From Mycolicibacterium goodii (GTDB lineage: Bacteria > Actinomycetota > Actinomycetes > Mycobacteriales > Mycobacteriaceae): a stretch of DNA of 64,000 nucleotides. The stretch spans positions 3,906,001-3,970,000 of the forward strand of contig NZ_CP012150.1 in the NCBI RefSeq assembly GCF_001187505.1. The letters run 5' to 3'. Position numbers and translations under genes: made by a program. The first letter of the stretch is position 1, and each line of letters begins with the position of its first letter. The notes under the pieces are model-generated. The model was given only the letters and a program-made list of their open reading frames with translations, searched no databases and was not told the DNA's origin. Below, one piece after another: positions 53,924-64,000 of the stretch.

Positions 53924-55066
53924 ATGAACACGGGCGTGCGTCTGGCCGATGTGATCGCCGTGCTGGACGAGGCGTACCCGCCGCGGCTGGCCCAGGACTG
54001 GGATTCGGTCGGGCTGGTGTGCGGTGATCCCGACGAACCCGTGGAATCGGTGACGATCGCGGTCGACGCCACCGCCCAGGTCGTCGCCGAAGTGCCCGAC
54101 CGCGGGTTGCTGCTCGCACACCACCCGCTGCTGCTGCGCGGTGTCGACACCGTCGCCGCCGACACCGGCAAGGGCGCGCTGATCCATCGCCTGATCCGGA
54201 CCGGGCGCGCGCTGTTCACCGCGCACACCAACGCCGACTCGGCCAACCCGGGTGTCTCCGACGCGCTGGCCGAGACGCTGGGGTTGCGGGTCGAAGACGT
54301 GCTCGCGCCGGTCGCGTCGGGCCCGAACCTGGACAAGTGGGTCGTGTTCGTGCCCGCGGCCGACGCCGAGGCGCTGCGCGAGGCGCTGTTCGCCGCGGGC
54401 GCGGGCCGCATCGGTGACTACTCGCACTGCAGCTGGAGCGTCGCGGGCACCGGACAGTTCCTGCCGCACGACGGTGCGACGCCGGCGATCGGCGAAGTGG
54501 GCACGGTGGAGCGGGTGAGCGAGGACCGCGTCGAGGTGATCGCACCGGCACACCTGCGCGCGGCGATCCTGGCCGCGATGCGCACCGCGCATCCCTACGA
54601 GGAACCCGCGTTCGACATCGTGGCGTTGGCACCCATTCCCGGCGACGTGGGCATCGGCCGCACCGCATCACTGGCCGAACCGGAGCCGTTGTCGGCCTTC
54701 GTCAGGCGCGTGCGCGCGGCGCTGCCCGCCACTTCGTGGGGGGTACGCGCATCCGGTGACCCGGACACCGTGGTGTCGCGGGTGGCGGTGTGCGGGGGAG
54801 CGGGTGACTCGCTGCTGGGTGCGGTGACCGCCGCGGGCGTGCAGGCCTATGTCACCGCCGATCTTCGGCACCACCCGGCCGACGAGCACCGCAGGGCCTC
54901 GGATGTCGCGCTGGTCGACGTGGCGCACTGGGCCAGTGAATTCCCGTGGTGTGCGCAGGCCGCGGGTGTGCTGCGCAAGCATTTTTCGGACGCACTGCCG
55001 GTGCGGGTCTGCGAGGTCCGCACCGATCCATGGAACGTCGAGAGTCTGGATGAAGATGAAAGCTGA
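53924..55066 (+). CDS. Nif3-like dinuclear metal centre protein (Rv2230c-like)
   Basis: This 380-residue NIF3/YbgI-family protein has the metal-binding segment [32 protein letters not shown] and the C-terminal [12 protein letters not shown] and [13 protein letters not shown]-like insertion ([10 protein letters not shown]) lies mid-protein, as in two-domain members. Its enzymatic role is debated (GTP cyclohydrolase I type 2-like annotation is common). ATG 53924 has GGAGG seven bases upstream; GTG 53921 is possible. It heads the operon nif3-zinc ribbon-rnhC with overlapping ends. Confidence 0.9.
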   Translation: MNTGVRLADVIAVLDEAYPPRLAQDWDSVGLVCGDPDEPVESVTIAVDATAQVVAEVPDRGLLLAHHPLLLRGVDTVAADTGKGALIHRLIRTGRALFTAHTNADSANPGVSDALAETLGLRVEDVLAPVASGPNLDKWVVFVPAADAEALREALFAAGAGRIGDYSHCSWSVAGTGQFLPHDGATPAIGEVGTVERVSEDRVEVIAPAHLRAAILAAMRTAHPYEEPAFDIVALAPIPGDVGIGRTASLAEPEPLSAFVRRVRAALPATSWGVRASGDPDTVVSRVAVCGGAGDSLLGAVTAAGVQAYVTADLRHHPADEHRRASDVALVDVAHWASEFPWCAQAAGVLRKHFSDALPVRVCEVRTDPWNVESLDEDES

Positions 55067-55784
55067 AGTAAGCCAACAACGTTCACTGCTGGCGCTGAGC
55101 GAGGTGGATGCCGAGCTCGCCCGTATCGCGCACCGCGGGAAGAACCTGGCCGAACAGAAGCGCCTCGACGAGATCACCGCGCAGCGTGGCGAGGTCAACG
55201 ACCGGCTGGCCGCGCTGGGGATCGCGCTGGAGGATCTGGACGAGCAGGTGGCCAAGTTCGAGTCCGAGATCGACTCGGTGCGCCAGCGTGAGGACCGCGA
55301 CCGCGCGCTGCTGGAAGGCGGCTCGGTGGGCGCCAAGCAGGTCACCGAGATCCAGCACGAGCTGGAGACCCTGCAGCGGCGTCAGGCCAGCCTGGAGGAG
55401 CAGCTGCTCGAGGTGATGGAACGCCGCGAGGAACTGGTGGCCGAGCAGTCCGAGGAGCTGCGCCGCGTGGACGAGCTGCAGACCGAGCTGACCGAGGCGC
55501 AGCAGGCCCGCGACGCGGCGCTGGTGGAGCTGGACCAGGCGCGCCACCAGTGCACGAACCGACGCGACGCGCTGGTCAACGCGATCGACGACCAGCTCGT
55601 CGAGCTCTACGAGAAGCAGCGTGCCCGCGGCGGTGCCGGGGCGGGTCCGCTGCAGGGCAGGCGCTGCGGGGCGTGCCGCATCGAGATCGACCGCGGCGAG
55701 ATCGCGCGCATCACCGCCGCGGCCGACGACGACGTGGTGCGCTGCCCCGAGTGCGGTGCGATCCTGTTGCGGGTCAAGCAGTGA
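55050..55784 (+). CDS. Coiled-coil zinc-ribbon protein (Rv2229c-like)
   Basis: The 244-residue protein is a long helical coiled coil (about residues 5-180, heptad-rich with Glu/Leu/Arg) ending in a C4 zinc ribbon ([16 protein letters not shown] and [12 protein letters not shown]). This domain order matches the actinobacterial C4-type zinc-ribbon proteins between nif3 and the RNase H gene; the function is unknown, nucleic-acid binding is plausible. ATG 55050 overlaps the nif3 end by 17 bases, and its TGA overlaps the rnhC GTG. Confidence 0.88.
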   Translation: MKMKAEVSQQRSLLALSEVDAELARIAHRGKNLAEQKRLDEITAQRGEVNDRLAALGIALEDLDEQVAKFESEIDSVRQREDRDRALLEGGSVGAKQVTEIQHELETLQRRQASLEEQLLEVMERREELVAEQSEELRRVDELQTELTEAQQARDAALVELDQARHQCTNRRDALVNAIDDQLVELYEKQRARGGAGAGPLQGRRCGACRIEIDRGEIARITAAADDDVVRCPECGAILLRVKQ

Positions 55785-56893
55785 AGGTCCTCGTCCAAGC
55801 CGACGGCGGGTCGCGCGGCAATCCCGGTCCGGCCGGCTACGGCGCGGCCGTGTACGACGCCGACAGCACCACGGTGCTCGCCGAACGCAAGGAGGCCATC
55901 GGCCGCGCCACCAACAACGTGGCCGAATACCGCGGCCTGATCGCGGGTCTGGAGGCCGCCGCCGAACTCGGCGCCACCGAGGTCGCGGTGTCGATGGATT
56001 CCAAACTCGTCATCGAGCAGATGTCCGGGCGCTGGCGGGTCAAGCATCCGGACCTGATCGAGCTACAGCGCCGCGCGGCCGCGCTGGCGCAAGGCTTCGA
56101 ACGCGTCAGCTACACCTGGATTCCGCGTGAACGCAACAGTCACGCCGACCGGTTGGCCAACGAGGCGATGGATGCCGCATCCGGGATCGCGGTGCCGGAC
56201 AAGGGTTCTCAGGCACACGCCGAGAAGGCCGAGCCGCCCGGGCAGCCGGCGAGGACCTCGGTGGGCTGGTCCGGGGTGACCGGGGCGCCCACTCGGCTGT
56301 TGCTGCTGCGCCACGGGCAGACCGAGTTGTCGATCGAGCGACGGTATTCGGGCCGGGGCAACCCGGCGCTGACCGAGGAGGGCCGCAGGCAGGCCGACGC
56401 CGCGGCGCGTTATCTGGGGGAGCGCGGCGGGATCTCGGCCGTCATCACCTCACCGCTGCAGCGCGCCTACGACACCGCGGCGGCCGCCGCCAAGGCGCTG
56501 GGTCTCGACGTCACGGTCGACGACGATCTCATCGAAACCGACTTCGGTGCCTGGGAGGGGTTGACGTTCGCCGAAGCGGCGCAACGGGATCCGGACGTGC
56601 ACGGGCGCTGGCTGCGGGACACCAGCGTCGAGCCGCCCGGCGGTGAGAGCTTCGACGCCGTCGCGCACCGGGTGCGTAGGGCACGCAACCGCATCATCGC
56701 CGAACACGGCGCCTCTACGGTGCTGGTGGTCTCACACGTGACGCCGATCAAGACCGTGCTGCGGATGGCGCTCGACGCCGGCGAGGGCATCCTCTACCGG
56801 TTGCACCTGGACCTGGCGTCGCTGTCGATCGCCGAGTTCTACGGCGACGGTGGTTCTGCGGTGCGGTTGGTGAACCAGACCGCATACCTGTAG
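55781..56893 (+). CDS. rnhC: Bifunctional RNase HI / acid (alpha-ribazole) phosphatase RnhC
   Basis: Residues about 1-135 are RNase HI, with DGGSRGNPGPAGYG (Asp8), Glu49 in NNVAEYRGL, Asp73 in SMDSK and Asp123 in NSHADRLA. After a linker of about 35 residues, residues 170-370 are a histidine phosphatase with the RHG motif (LLLLRHGQTELS) and VVSHVTPIK. The fusion is known in mycobacteria (Rv2228c), where RnhC removes RNA from hybrids and the second domain acts on phosphoesters such as alpha-ribazole phosphate. GTG 55781 overlaps the zinc-ribbon stop. Confidence 0.95.
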   Translation: MKVLVQADGGSRGNPGPAGYGAAVYDADSTTVLAERKEAIGRATNNVAEYRGLIAGLEAAAELGATEVAVSMDSKLVIEQMSGRWRVKHPDLIELQRRAAALAQGFERVSYTWIPRERNSHADRLANEAMDAASGIAVPDKGSQAHAEKAEPPGQPARTSVGWSGVTGAPTRLLLLRHGQTELSIERRYSGRGNPALTEEGRRQADAAARYLGERGGISAVITSPLQRAYDTAAAAAKALGLDVTVDDDLIETDFGAWEGLTFAEAAQRDPDVHGRWLRDTSVEPPGGESFDAVAHRVRRARNRIIAEHGASTVLVVSHVTPIKTVLRMALDAGEGILYRLHLDLASLSIAEFYGDGGSAVRLVNQTAYL

Positions 56894-56894
56894 C

Positions 56895-57494
56895 TCACGA
56901 GTGCAGGTGCACCTGCTCGCCGTGCAGACCGAAGATCGTCACGGCCTCGACCGGTCCGTCGACGACACCGAACCAGTGCGGCGTCCAGGTCGAGAACTCA
57001 ACGGCCTCACCGGGTTCGACGGTGAAATCCTGCTCGCCCAGGATGAGTCGCAACTTCCCGGACAGCACGTACATCCAGTCGCGGCCTTCGTGCACGGGCA
57101 GTTCGGCCGGTGGGGTGCGGCGCCGCTCGCTGATGCGGATCTTGTAGGCGTGCAGTCCACCCGCCGGGCCGTGCCGGGTGAGCGGCCAGTAGGTGATGTT
57201 GTCGCGGGTGTGTGGCCCGCCCCGCACCCGGGGGTCCTCGGCCTCGGGCGCGCGCAGCAGGTCGTCGGTGGTGACCGAGAGCGCCGAGGCGAGCCGCGGC
57301 AGGTGGTCCAGCGCCAGGCGGCGCTTGCCGGATTCGAGCCGGCTCAGCGTCGACACGTCGATCTGCGCGCGGGTGGCCACCTCCTCCAGCGTGAGCCCGC
57401 GTTCGGTGCGCAGCTGACGTAGGCGCCTGCGAACCAGGGCGTCGACATCCGGATGGTCCTCCGCAGGCGCAGCCACCTGCTCATTTGCCTTCAT
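56895..57494 (-). CDS. XRE-cupin transcriptional regulator
   Basis: This 199-residue protein has a Cro/C1-type helix-turn-helix (LRTERGLTLEEVATRAQIDVSTLSRLESGKRRL, residues about 30-65) and a C-terminal cupin (PVHEGRDWMYVLSGKLRLILG, with PGEAVEFSTWTPHWFG). Such regulators sense small ligands through the cupin. It is divergent from the reductase-methyltransferase fusion, and a TTTGCC-N5-GGCAAA palindrome covers its start codon, consistent with autoregulation. ATG 57494 (MKANEQ) is preferred to the longer frame from 57512. Confidence 0.88.
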   Translation of the reverse strand: MKANEQVAAPAEDHPDVDALVRRRLRQLRTERGLTLEEVATRAQIDVSTLSRLESGKRRLALDHLPRLASALSVTTDDLLRAPEAEDPRVRGGPHTRDNITYWPLTRHGPAGGLHAYKIRISERRRTPPAELPVHEGRDWMYVLSGKLRLILGEQDFTVEPGEAVEFSTWTPHWFGVVDGPVEAVTIFGLHGEQVHLHS

Positions 57495-57500
57495 GGCAAA
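57484..57500. promoter_or_regulatory. Palindrome TTTGCC-N5-GGCAAA at the XRE-cupin start
   Basis: A perfect 17-base inverted repeat covers the XRE-cupin start codon and lies about 42 bases before the divergent fusion gene. A looser CAAAA...TTTTG pair follows rightward. The position suits an operator for control of both genes. Confidence 0.6.
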
Positions 57501-57541
57501 ACAGCTTGGCATTTTGTCACGGCTTCGGCAAGGTGGCTGCC

Positions 57542-59119
57542 ATGGGAAACAGCATCAGAGAAGACCACACCGACAAGCCATGGGACTGCATCGTCGTCGG
57601 CGCAGGCGCGGCCGGTCTGAGCGCGGCACTGGTTCTCGGCCGGGCGCGTCGGCGCGTCCTGCTCGTCGATGCCGGCGAGCAGAGCAACAAACCCGCGCAC
57701 GGCATCGGCGGCCTGCTCGGCAGCGACGGCAGGCCACCGGCCGACCTGTACGCCGCCGGGCACGCCGAACTCGCGGCGTACCCGAGCGTGCAGGTGCGCC
57801 GCGGCGAAGTCACCTCGGGCAAGCGCGGATTCGCCCTCGACCTCGCCGACGGCAGCCACGAACACGCCAGGACGGTGCTGCTGGCCAGCGGGATGAACTA
57901 CTTGCCGCCCGACATCTCCGGGCTCGAACAGTTCTGGGGCCGTTCGGTTTTCCACTGCCCGTTCTGCCACGGCTGGGAGATGCGCGACACCCCGCTGGCC
58001 GTGGTGGCCCGCTCTGACCGGGCCGTGCACTCGGCGCTGCTGCTGAGCGCCTGGTCCGACGACATCGTGGTGCTCACCGACGGACCCGACGGGCTCGACC
58101 AGGAGCAGGCCGAAAAGCTCGCTGCGGCGGGGATATCGGTGAACACCGCGCCGATCGCGCGGTTCGTCGGACGCGACGGCGAACTGACCGCCGTCGAGTT
58201 CACCGACGGCACGCGACTGCCCCGGCGCGGCGCCATGGTCGCCACCACACTGCACCAACGCTCGCCGCTGGCGGCCCAACTCGGCGCGATCGGTGCGCCC
58301 ACCCCGCTGTCCGGCGACGCGGTGGTCGTCGACGCCTTGGGGCGCACCACGGTGCCGGGCCTGTTCGCCGCTGGTGACCTCACCGGCAACCTGCCGCAGG
58401 TGGCCACCGCCATCGCCGCGGGCAGCCAGACCGCCGCCGCCGTCGTGCAACACCTGCTGGCCGCCGACGTCGGTCTGCCCACCCCGCCCTGGCCAACCGA
58501 AGGGCTCTCACCGGGCGAGTACTGGGAACGCCACTACGGCGAACGCGACCAGATCTGGAGCGGGCACGTCAACCCGCAACTGGAGAAGATCGCTGCCGAC
58601 CTGCCCGCCGGGCACGCCCTGGACCTCGGCTGCGGAGAGGGCGGCGACGCCGTGTGGCTGGCCGAACACGGCTGGCAGGTCACCGCCGTCGACGTCTCAA
58701 ACACCGCGCTGTCGCGCGCGGCCGCCGAGGCCGAGCGGCGCGGCGTCGCCGACCGCATCGCGTTCGAGCGCCACGATCTGTCCGAGACGTTCCCCGACGG
58801 CGAGTTCGACTTGGTCTCCGCGCAATTCCTGCACTCGACGGTGCGGTTGGAGCGCCCCCGGATCCTCGCCACCGCCGCGCGGGCGATCCGGCCCGGCGGA
58901 CACCTGGTGATCGTCGACCACGGCAAGATGCCCCCCAACGCGACGCGGGTACCGCACGACCATCCCTTCCCGGGCCCCGAGGAGGTGCTGGCCGGACTCG
59001 AACTGCCTGCCGCCGAGTGGGAGCGGGTGCGCGTGGAGGCCGTGCACCGGGAGGCCACCGGACCCGACGGGGCGCCCATGCCCATGGTCGACAACGTGAT
59101 GGTGCTGCGCCGCCGGTGA
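57542..59119 (+). CDS. Fusion of thioredoxin-reductase-like oxidoreductase and SAM methyltransferase
   Basis: Residues about 12-305 form a thioredoxin-reductase-like FAD/NAD(P) module: CIVVGAGAAGLSAALVLGRA, the cysteine pair in FHCPFCHGWE (CxxC) and GLFAAGDLTGNLPQV. Residues about 335-525 are a class I methyltransferase with ALDLGCGEGGDAVWLAEHGW and FDLVSAQFLH. The protein has 525 residues with no stop or frameshift between the modules. Similar fusions occur in actinobacteria, but the substrate is unknown; redox-linked detoxification of a thiol, arsenical or halide-like compound is conceivable. Its promoter faces the XRE-cupin gene. Confidence 0.87.
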   Translation: MGNSIREDHTDKPWDCIVVGAGAAGLSAALVLGRARRRVLLVDAGEQSNKPAHGIGGLLGSDGRPPADLYAAGHAELAAYPSVQVRRGEVTSGKRGFALDLADGSHEHARTVLLASGMNYLPPDISGLEQFWGRSVFHCPFCHGWEMRDTPLAVVARSDRAVHSALLLSAWSDDIVVLTDGPDGLDQEQAEKLAAAGISVNTAPIARFVGRDGELTAVEFTDGTRLPRRGAMVATTLHQRSPLAAQLGAIGAPTPLSGDAVVVDALGRTTVPGLFAAGDLTGNLPQVATAIAAGSQTAAAVVQHLLAADVGLPTPPWPTEGLSPGEYWERHYGERDQIWSGHVNPQLEKIAADLPAGHALDLGCGEGGDAVWLAEHGWQVTAVDVSNTALSRAAAEAERRGVADRIAFERHDLSETFPDGEFDLVSAQFLHSTVRLERPRILATAARAIRPGGHLVIVDHGKMPPNATRVPHDHPFPGPEEVLAGLELPAAEWERVRVEAVHREATGPDGAPMPMVDNVMVLRRR

Positions 59120-59176
59120 CGGCGGAAATTCGGTGGGTTTCACCCATCACGCGAAATTGAGGGTACGGTGATCTGC

Positions 59177-61090
<1,914 letters not shown>

Positions 61091-61252
61091 CTTCACCTTC
61101 GTCGGGCACCGGAAACGGATCGTGGATGGGCCTCAGCGTGCCACATTTCGATCTTCGCCCGGCGCGGCCGAGGGATCACGGGCAGGTAAAGACTTTCCGC
61201 CGCGCACCCCCGCTTTGCACTAGAGTCTGAGGAAATCTCTTAAAGTTGCAGC

Positions 61253-63079
61253 ATGGGTTCTGAAGTCATGGGGGCGCGTGACGCTTCGGTACGCATGAAG
61301 ATCGAGGACTATCTCGATGCGGACGGCAACATCGCCATCCCTGACGGGGTGACGCTGACGTCCTATTTCGACCGTAACGTCGCCGAGCTCGCCGACACAC
61401 CGGCCTATCGGTATCTGGACTTCGAGCACGACGGAAAGGTCGTCGAGCTCACCTGGAAGGAGCTGGACACCCGGGTCCGCGCCGTCGGCGCGCGACTGCA
61501 GCAGGTGACCAGGCCCGGCGACCGCGTGGCGATCCTGTGCCCCCAGGGTGTCGACTACGTGGTGTCCTTCTTCGCCGCCATCCAGGCCGGTGCCATCGCG
61601 GTCCCGCTCTTCTCACCCGAGCTTCCCGGCCACGCCGAGCGCCTCGAGGCGGTCCTCGGTGACGCGACCCCGACGGTCGTGCTCACCACGACCGCGGCCG
61701 CCGAGGCCGTCGGCGCCTTCGTGCGCAAGCTGCCCCACGCCGGGCGGCCCCGCATGATCGCCGTCGACGCGGTCCCCGCCGCCGTCGGCGCGACGTTCGT
61801 GCCCGCACAGCTGCACACCGACGGCATCGCCTACCTGCAGTACACCTCGGGATCCACCCGCACCCCTGCCGGTGTCGAGATCACCCACCGCGGCGTGTGT
61901 ACCAACGTGCTGCAGATGATCATCTCGGTCGGGCTCGACTGGAACATCCGCAGCGTCAGCTGGCTGCCCCTGTTCCACGACATGGGGCTGCTCATGATCA
62001 TGTTCCCGGCGCTGTGCGGCGGCCACATCACGCTGATGTCGCCGGTGTCGTTCGTGCGGCGCCCGTACCGCTGGATCAAGGAGCTCGGCGCCTCCGACGT
62101 GCCGACCTTCGCCGCGGCGCCCAACTTCGCCTACGAGCTCGCCGCGCACCGCGGCCTGCCGCCCGCAGGCGATGAGCTCGACCTGAGCAACATCGCGGGC
62201 CTGATCAACGGCTCGGAGCCGGTCAGCATGGCGTCGATCAACGTGTTCAACGAGGCGTTCGCGCCCTACGGGCTGCCCCCGACGGCGGTCAAGCCGTCCT
62301 ACGGCATGGCCGAGGCGACGCTGTTCGTCTCCACCATCGGCCCCGAGGCGCACCCCAGCGCGGTGTACCTCGACCGCGAGGAGCTCGGCAAGGGGCACGC
62401 CGTTCAGGTGCCCGAGGACGACCCTCGCGCCGTCGCGCAGGTGTCCTGCGGCAAGATCGCGCGCAGCCAGTGGGCGGTGATCGTCGACCCCGACAGCGAC
62501 ACCGGCGCCGAACTGCCCGACGGGCGCGTCGGCGAGATCTGGCTGTACGGCGACAACGTCGGCCAGGGGTACTGGGGTCGCCCCCACGAGACCGAGGTGT
62601 CCTTCCACAACAAGCTGCAGTCGCGGCTGCCGAACGGCAGCCACGCCGCGGGCGCCCCGGTGGGCGCCGCGTGGTTCCGCACCGGCGACCTCGGCATGTA
62701 CCTCGACGGCGAGCTGTACATCACCGGCCGCATCAAGGACATGGTGATCGTCGACGGCCGCAACCACTACCCGCAGGACCTCGAGGCCACCGTGGCCGAG
62801 GCCTCGCCGCAGGTGCGCGCCGGGTACATCGCGGCGTTCTCGGTGCCCTCCGAGCACGGCGAGCGCCTGGTGATCGTCGCCGAACGCGCCCCCGGCGCAG
62901 GCCGTGCCGACCCGGCACCCATCGCCGAGGCCATCAGGAGAGCCATTTCGCGGCGCCACGCCGTCGCCGTGCACGACATCAAACTCGTTGCCGCAGGCGC
63001 GATCCCGCGTACCACGAGCGGCAAACTGGCGCGCCGCGCCTGCCAGGCGCAGTACCTGGCCGAACTGCAGTCGTCCTGA
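61253..63079 (+). CDS. Long-chain fatty acyl-AMP ligase (FadD/FAAL family)
   Basis: This 608-residue adenylate-forming enzyme has P-loop YLQYTSGSTRTPAGVEI, SWLPLFHDMGLLM, the adenylate motif SYGMAEATLFVST, FRTGDLG and GRNHYPQDLEATVAEA (in place of the common acyl-CoA ligase end), and ends with the Lys region TTSGKLARRA. The HDMGL and NHYPQ features are those of mycobacterial FAALs, which activate fatty acids as AMP esters for polyketide synthases; no PKS gene is seen in this window. Start ATG 61253 has no clear ribosome site; a later in-frame ATG lies at 61295. Confidence 0.9.
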   Translation: MGSEVMGARDASVRMKIEDYLDADGNIAIPDGVTLTSYFDRNVAELADTPAYRYLDFEHDGKVVELTWKELDTRVRAVGARLQQVTRPGDRVAILCPQGVDYVVSFFAAIQAGAIAVPLFSPELPGHAERLEAVLGDATPTVVLTTTAAAEAVGAFVRKLPHAGRPRMIAVDAVPAAVGATFVPAQLHTDGIAYLQYTSGSTRTPAGVEITHRGVCTNVLQMIISVGLDWNIRSVSWLPLFHDMGLLMIMFPALCGGHITLMSPVSFVRRPYRWIKELGASDVPTFAAAPNFAYELAAHRGLPPAGDELDLSNIAGLINGSEPVSMASINVFNEAFAPYGLPPTAVKPSYGMAEATLFVSTIGPEAHPSAVYLDREELGKGHAVQVPEDDPRAVAQVSCGKIARSQWAVIVDPDSDTGAELPDGRVGEIWLYGDNVGQGYWGRPHETEVSFHNKLQSRLPNGSHAAGAPVGAAWFRTGDLGMYLDGELYITGRIKDMVIVDGRNHYPQDLEATVAEASPQVRAGYIAAFSVPSEHGERLVIVAERAPGAGRADPAPIAEAIRRAISRRHAVAVHDIKLVAAGAIPRTTSGKLARRACQAQYLAELQSS

Positions 63080-63092
63080 CCGGCACATCGAG

Positions 63093-63767
63093 ATGACCAC
63101 CTCCGGCCGTGGCCGCCCGCGACTGGAGCAGCCGCGCAGGCCCGGGAAGACCGCGCGTGAGGAGATCCTCGACGCCGCGGCCGAACTGTTCACCACCCAC
63201 GGCTACGGCAGCACCTCGACCCGGCGCATCGCCGACGCGGTGGGGGTGCGGCAGGCCTCGCTGTACCACCACTTCGCCACCAAGGACGACATCCTCGACG
63301 CGCTGCTCGCAGGCACCGTCGACGAGCCGCTTGAACTCGCGCACGGCCTGCTGGGAGAGCCCGGGCCCGCGGCACCGCGGCTGCACGCGTTGGTGATCCA
63401 CGACGCCACCCAGCTGTGCGCGGGCCGGTGGAATCTGGGCGCGCTGTACCTGCTGCCCGAGCTGCGCACCGACCGTTTCGCACCGTTTCGTCGCCGCCGC
63501 GCCCAACTGCGCGACGCCTACCGCAACCTGGCCGGGGCGGTCATCGCCGAATGCGGCGGCCCGCCCGAGGCCGACGACCTGCCGTTCCGGCTGGTGGAGT
63601 CGGTGATCAACTCGCGCTCCGACGACGCCGTGGTGCCCGACGAGCAACCCTGGGTGATCGGGCAGGGCGCGCTGCGCCTGCTCGGCTTCGACGGCGACTT
63701 CGCCGAACTCGCCGCCGCAACCGCGCTACGCCTCGGGGTGCGACCGCCGCAGTGGGCCGCCCGCTAG
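63093..63767 (+). CDS. TetR family transcriptional regulator
   Basis: This 224-residue regulator has an N-terminal TetR helix-turn-helix (TSTRRIADAVGVRQASLYHHFATKDDILDALL in part) with a long helical C-terminal domain. It starts 14 bases after the acyl-AMP ligase stop and probably shares its transcript; its ligand may be an acyl-CoA or acyl-AMP-derived lipid, which is inference from the neighbours. ATG 63093 is the first plausible start for the domain. Confidence 0.88.
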   Translation: MTTSGRGRPRLEQPRRPGKTAREEILDAAAELFTTHGYGSTSTRRIADAVGVRQASLYHHFATKDDILDALLAGTVDEPLELAHGLLGEPGPAAPRLHALVIHDATQLCAGRWNLGALYLLPELRTDRFAPFRRRRAQLRDAYRNLAGAVIAECGGPPEADDLPFRLVESVINSRSDDAVVPDEQPWVIGQGALRLLGFDGDFAELAAATALRLGVRPPQWAAR

Positions 63768-63778
63768 AGTGCCGGTCT

Positions 63779-64000
63779 GTGACCGAGACCTCCTACCAAG
63801 CCATCACGTTCGAACAGTCCGGACCCATCACGCGCATCACGCTGAACCGCCCGGACGCCGCGAACGGCATGAACGACACCATGACTCGCGAACTCGCCGA
63901 CGCGGCGCGGCGCGCCGACACCTCCGGCGCGAAGGTCGTGGTGCTGACCGGGTCCGGACGGTTCTTCTCCGCCGGGGGCGATCTCAAGGCGTTCTCCACC
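63779..64000 (+). CDS. Enoyl-CoA hydratase/isomerase (crotonase family), truncated by window edge
   Basis: GTG 63779 opens a frame to the window end (74 codons). It reads VTETSYQAITFEQSGPITRI, then TLNRPDAANGMND, TSGAKVVVLTGSGRFFSAGGDLKAF, which is the crotonase nucleotide-binding and first oxyanion-hole region (SAGGDL). It follows the TetR stop by 11 bases, so it belongs to the same operon. The catalytic Glu region lies beyond the window. Confidence 0.85.
   Translation, partial: MTETSYQAITFEQSGPITRITLNRPDAANGMNDTMTRELADAARRADTSGAKVVVLTGSGRFFSAGGDLKAFST

Noticed and set aside
53039..55066. The long plus-strand frame from 52916 as one 716-residue protein
   Set aside because: Its first third is antisense to ptkA and low in recognisable sequence; the Nif3 domain begins right after the ATG at 53924 with a good ribosome site.

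Overview
This window looks like chromosomal DNA of a fast-growing mycobacterium (Mycolicibacterium, close to M. smegmatis). The base composition is GC-rich and GTG starts are common. It carries the mycobacterial FAS-II operon (fabD-acpM-kasA-kasB-accD6) with its PucR-type regulator mabR and the homodimeric aceE. It also has the mycothiol-dependent formaldehyde dehydrogenase mscR, the ptkA/ptpA pair, the RNase H/phosphatase fusion rnhC, and rnpB. From about 27 kb rightwards the gene order largely follows, in reverse, the M. tuberculosis Rv2252-to-Rv2226 stretch as I remember it. No insertion sequence, prophage or CRISPR array was seen.

Layout. 0-9 kb is a mixed metabolic region: a partial DUF4185 gene, an SDR, an amine-dehydrogenase-like reductase, a membrane-anchored Hsp70-like ATPase and an IlvX-like ThDP enzyme. 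It ends with a SABATH-type methyltransferase preceded by a 38-residue membrane peptide, and a StyA-like monooxygenase. 9-10.7 kb holds mscR and an MBL-fold hydrolase. 10.8-22.3 kb is a catabolic cluster. One operon encodes an MFS importer, RibBA, RidA, an Old-Yellow-Enzyme/FeS oxidoreductase and an SDR. A second encodes a flavin reductase and a ketoglutarate-semialdehyde-type dehydrogenase. An IclR gene stands alone, and a third operon encodes an NtaA/DszA-type FMNH2 monooxygenase and a 2-keto-4-pentenoate-hydratase-like enzyme. Four promoter regions in the cluster share the palindrome CGTTCA-N5-TGAACG (or a one-mismatch version), so the four units read as one IclR regulon. I infer oxygenative cleavage of an unidentified, possibly nitrogen-containing ring, with FMN supplied by the local RibBA and reactive enamines handled by RidA.

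22.5-35 kb contains a methyltransferase, a serine hydrolase, DUF3145, and a six-helix membrane nSTAND1-type NTPase that may be a defence or signalling protein. Next come a lipid/glycerol-phosphate module (DAG-kinase-like, AGPS-like flavoprotein, TetR, glpD), a DUF2235 alpha/beta hydrolase, and a LysR/SDR pair. 35-46.7 kb is the FAS-II operon, mabR, aceE, a lipoprotein, DUF3052-ahpE and tRNA-Val. 46.8-51.8 kb has a formate/nitrite-family channel, an ECF-sigma/Ogt/2OG-oxygenase operon (probable alkylation repair), a secreted protein, a VOC protein and CobD. 51.7-61 kb has SURF1/ptpA/ptkA, the Nif3/zinc-ribbon/rnhC operon, an XRE-cupin regulator facing a thioredoxin-reductase-like/methyltransferase fusion, and rnpB. 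An open CYTH-CHAD frame runs antisense through most of rnpB. 61-64 kb holds a fatty acyl-AMP ligase, a TetR regulator and a truncated enoyl-CoA hydratase.

Three intergenic palindromes with the same GAGCAGAC outer arms but different inner stems lie just after genes at 33.3, 35.1 and 42.0 kb and look like a dispersed family of terminators. All functions rest on reading the sequence and recalling families; no search or computation was run.
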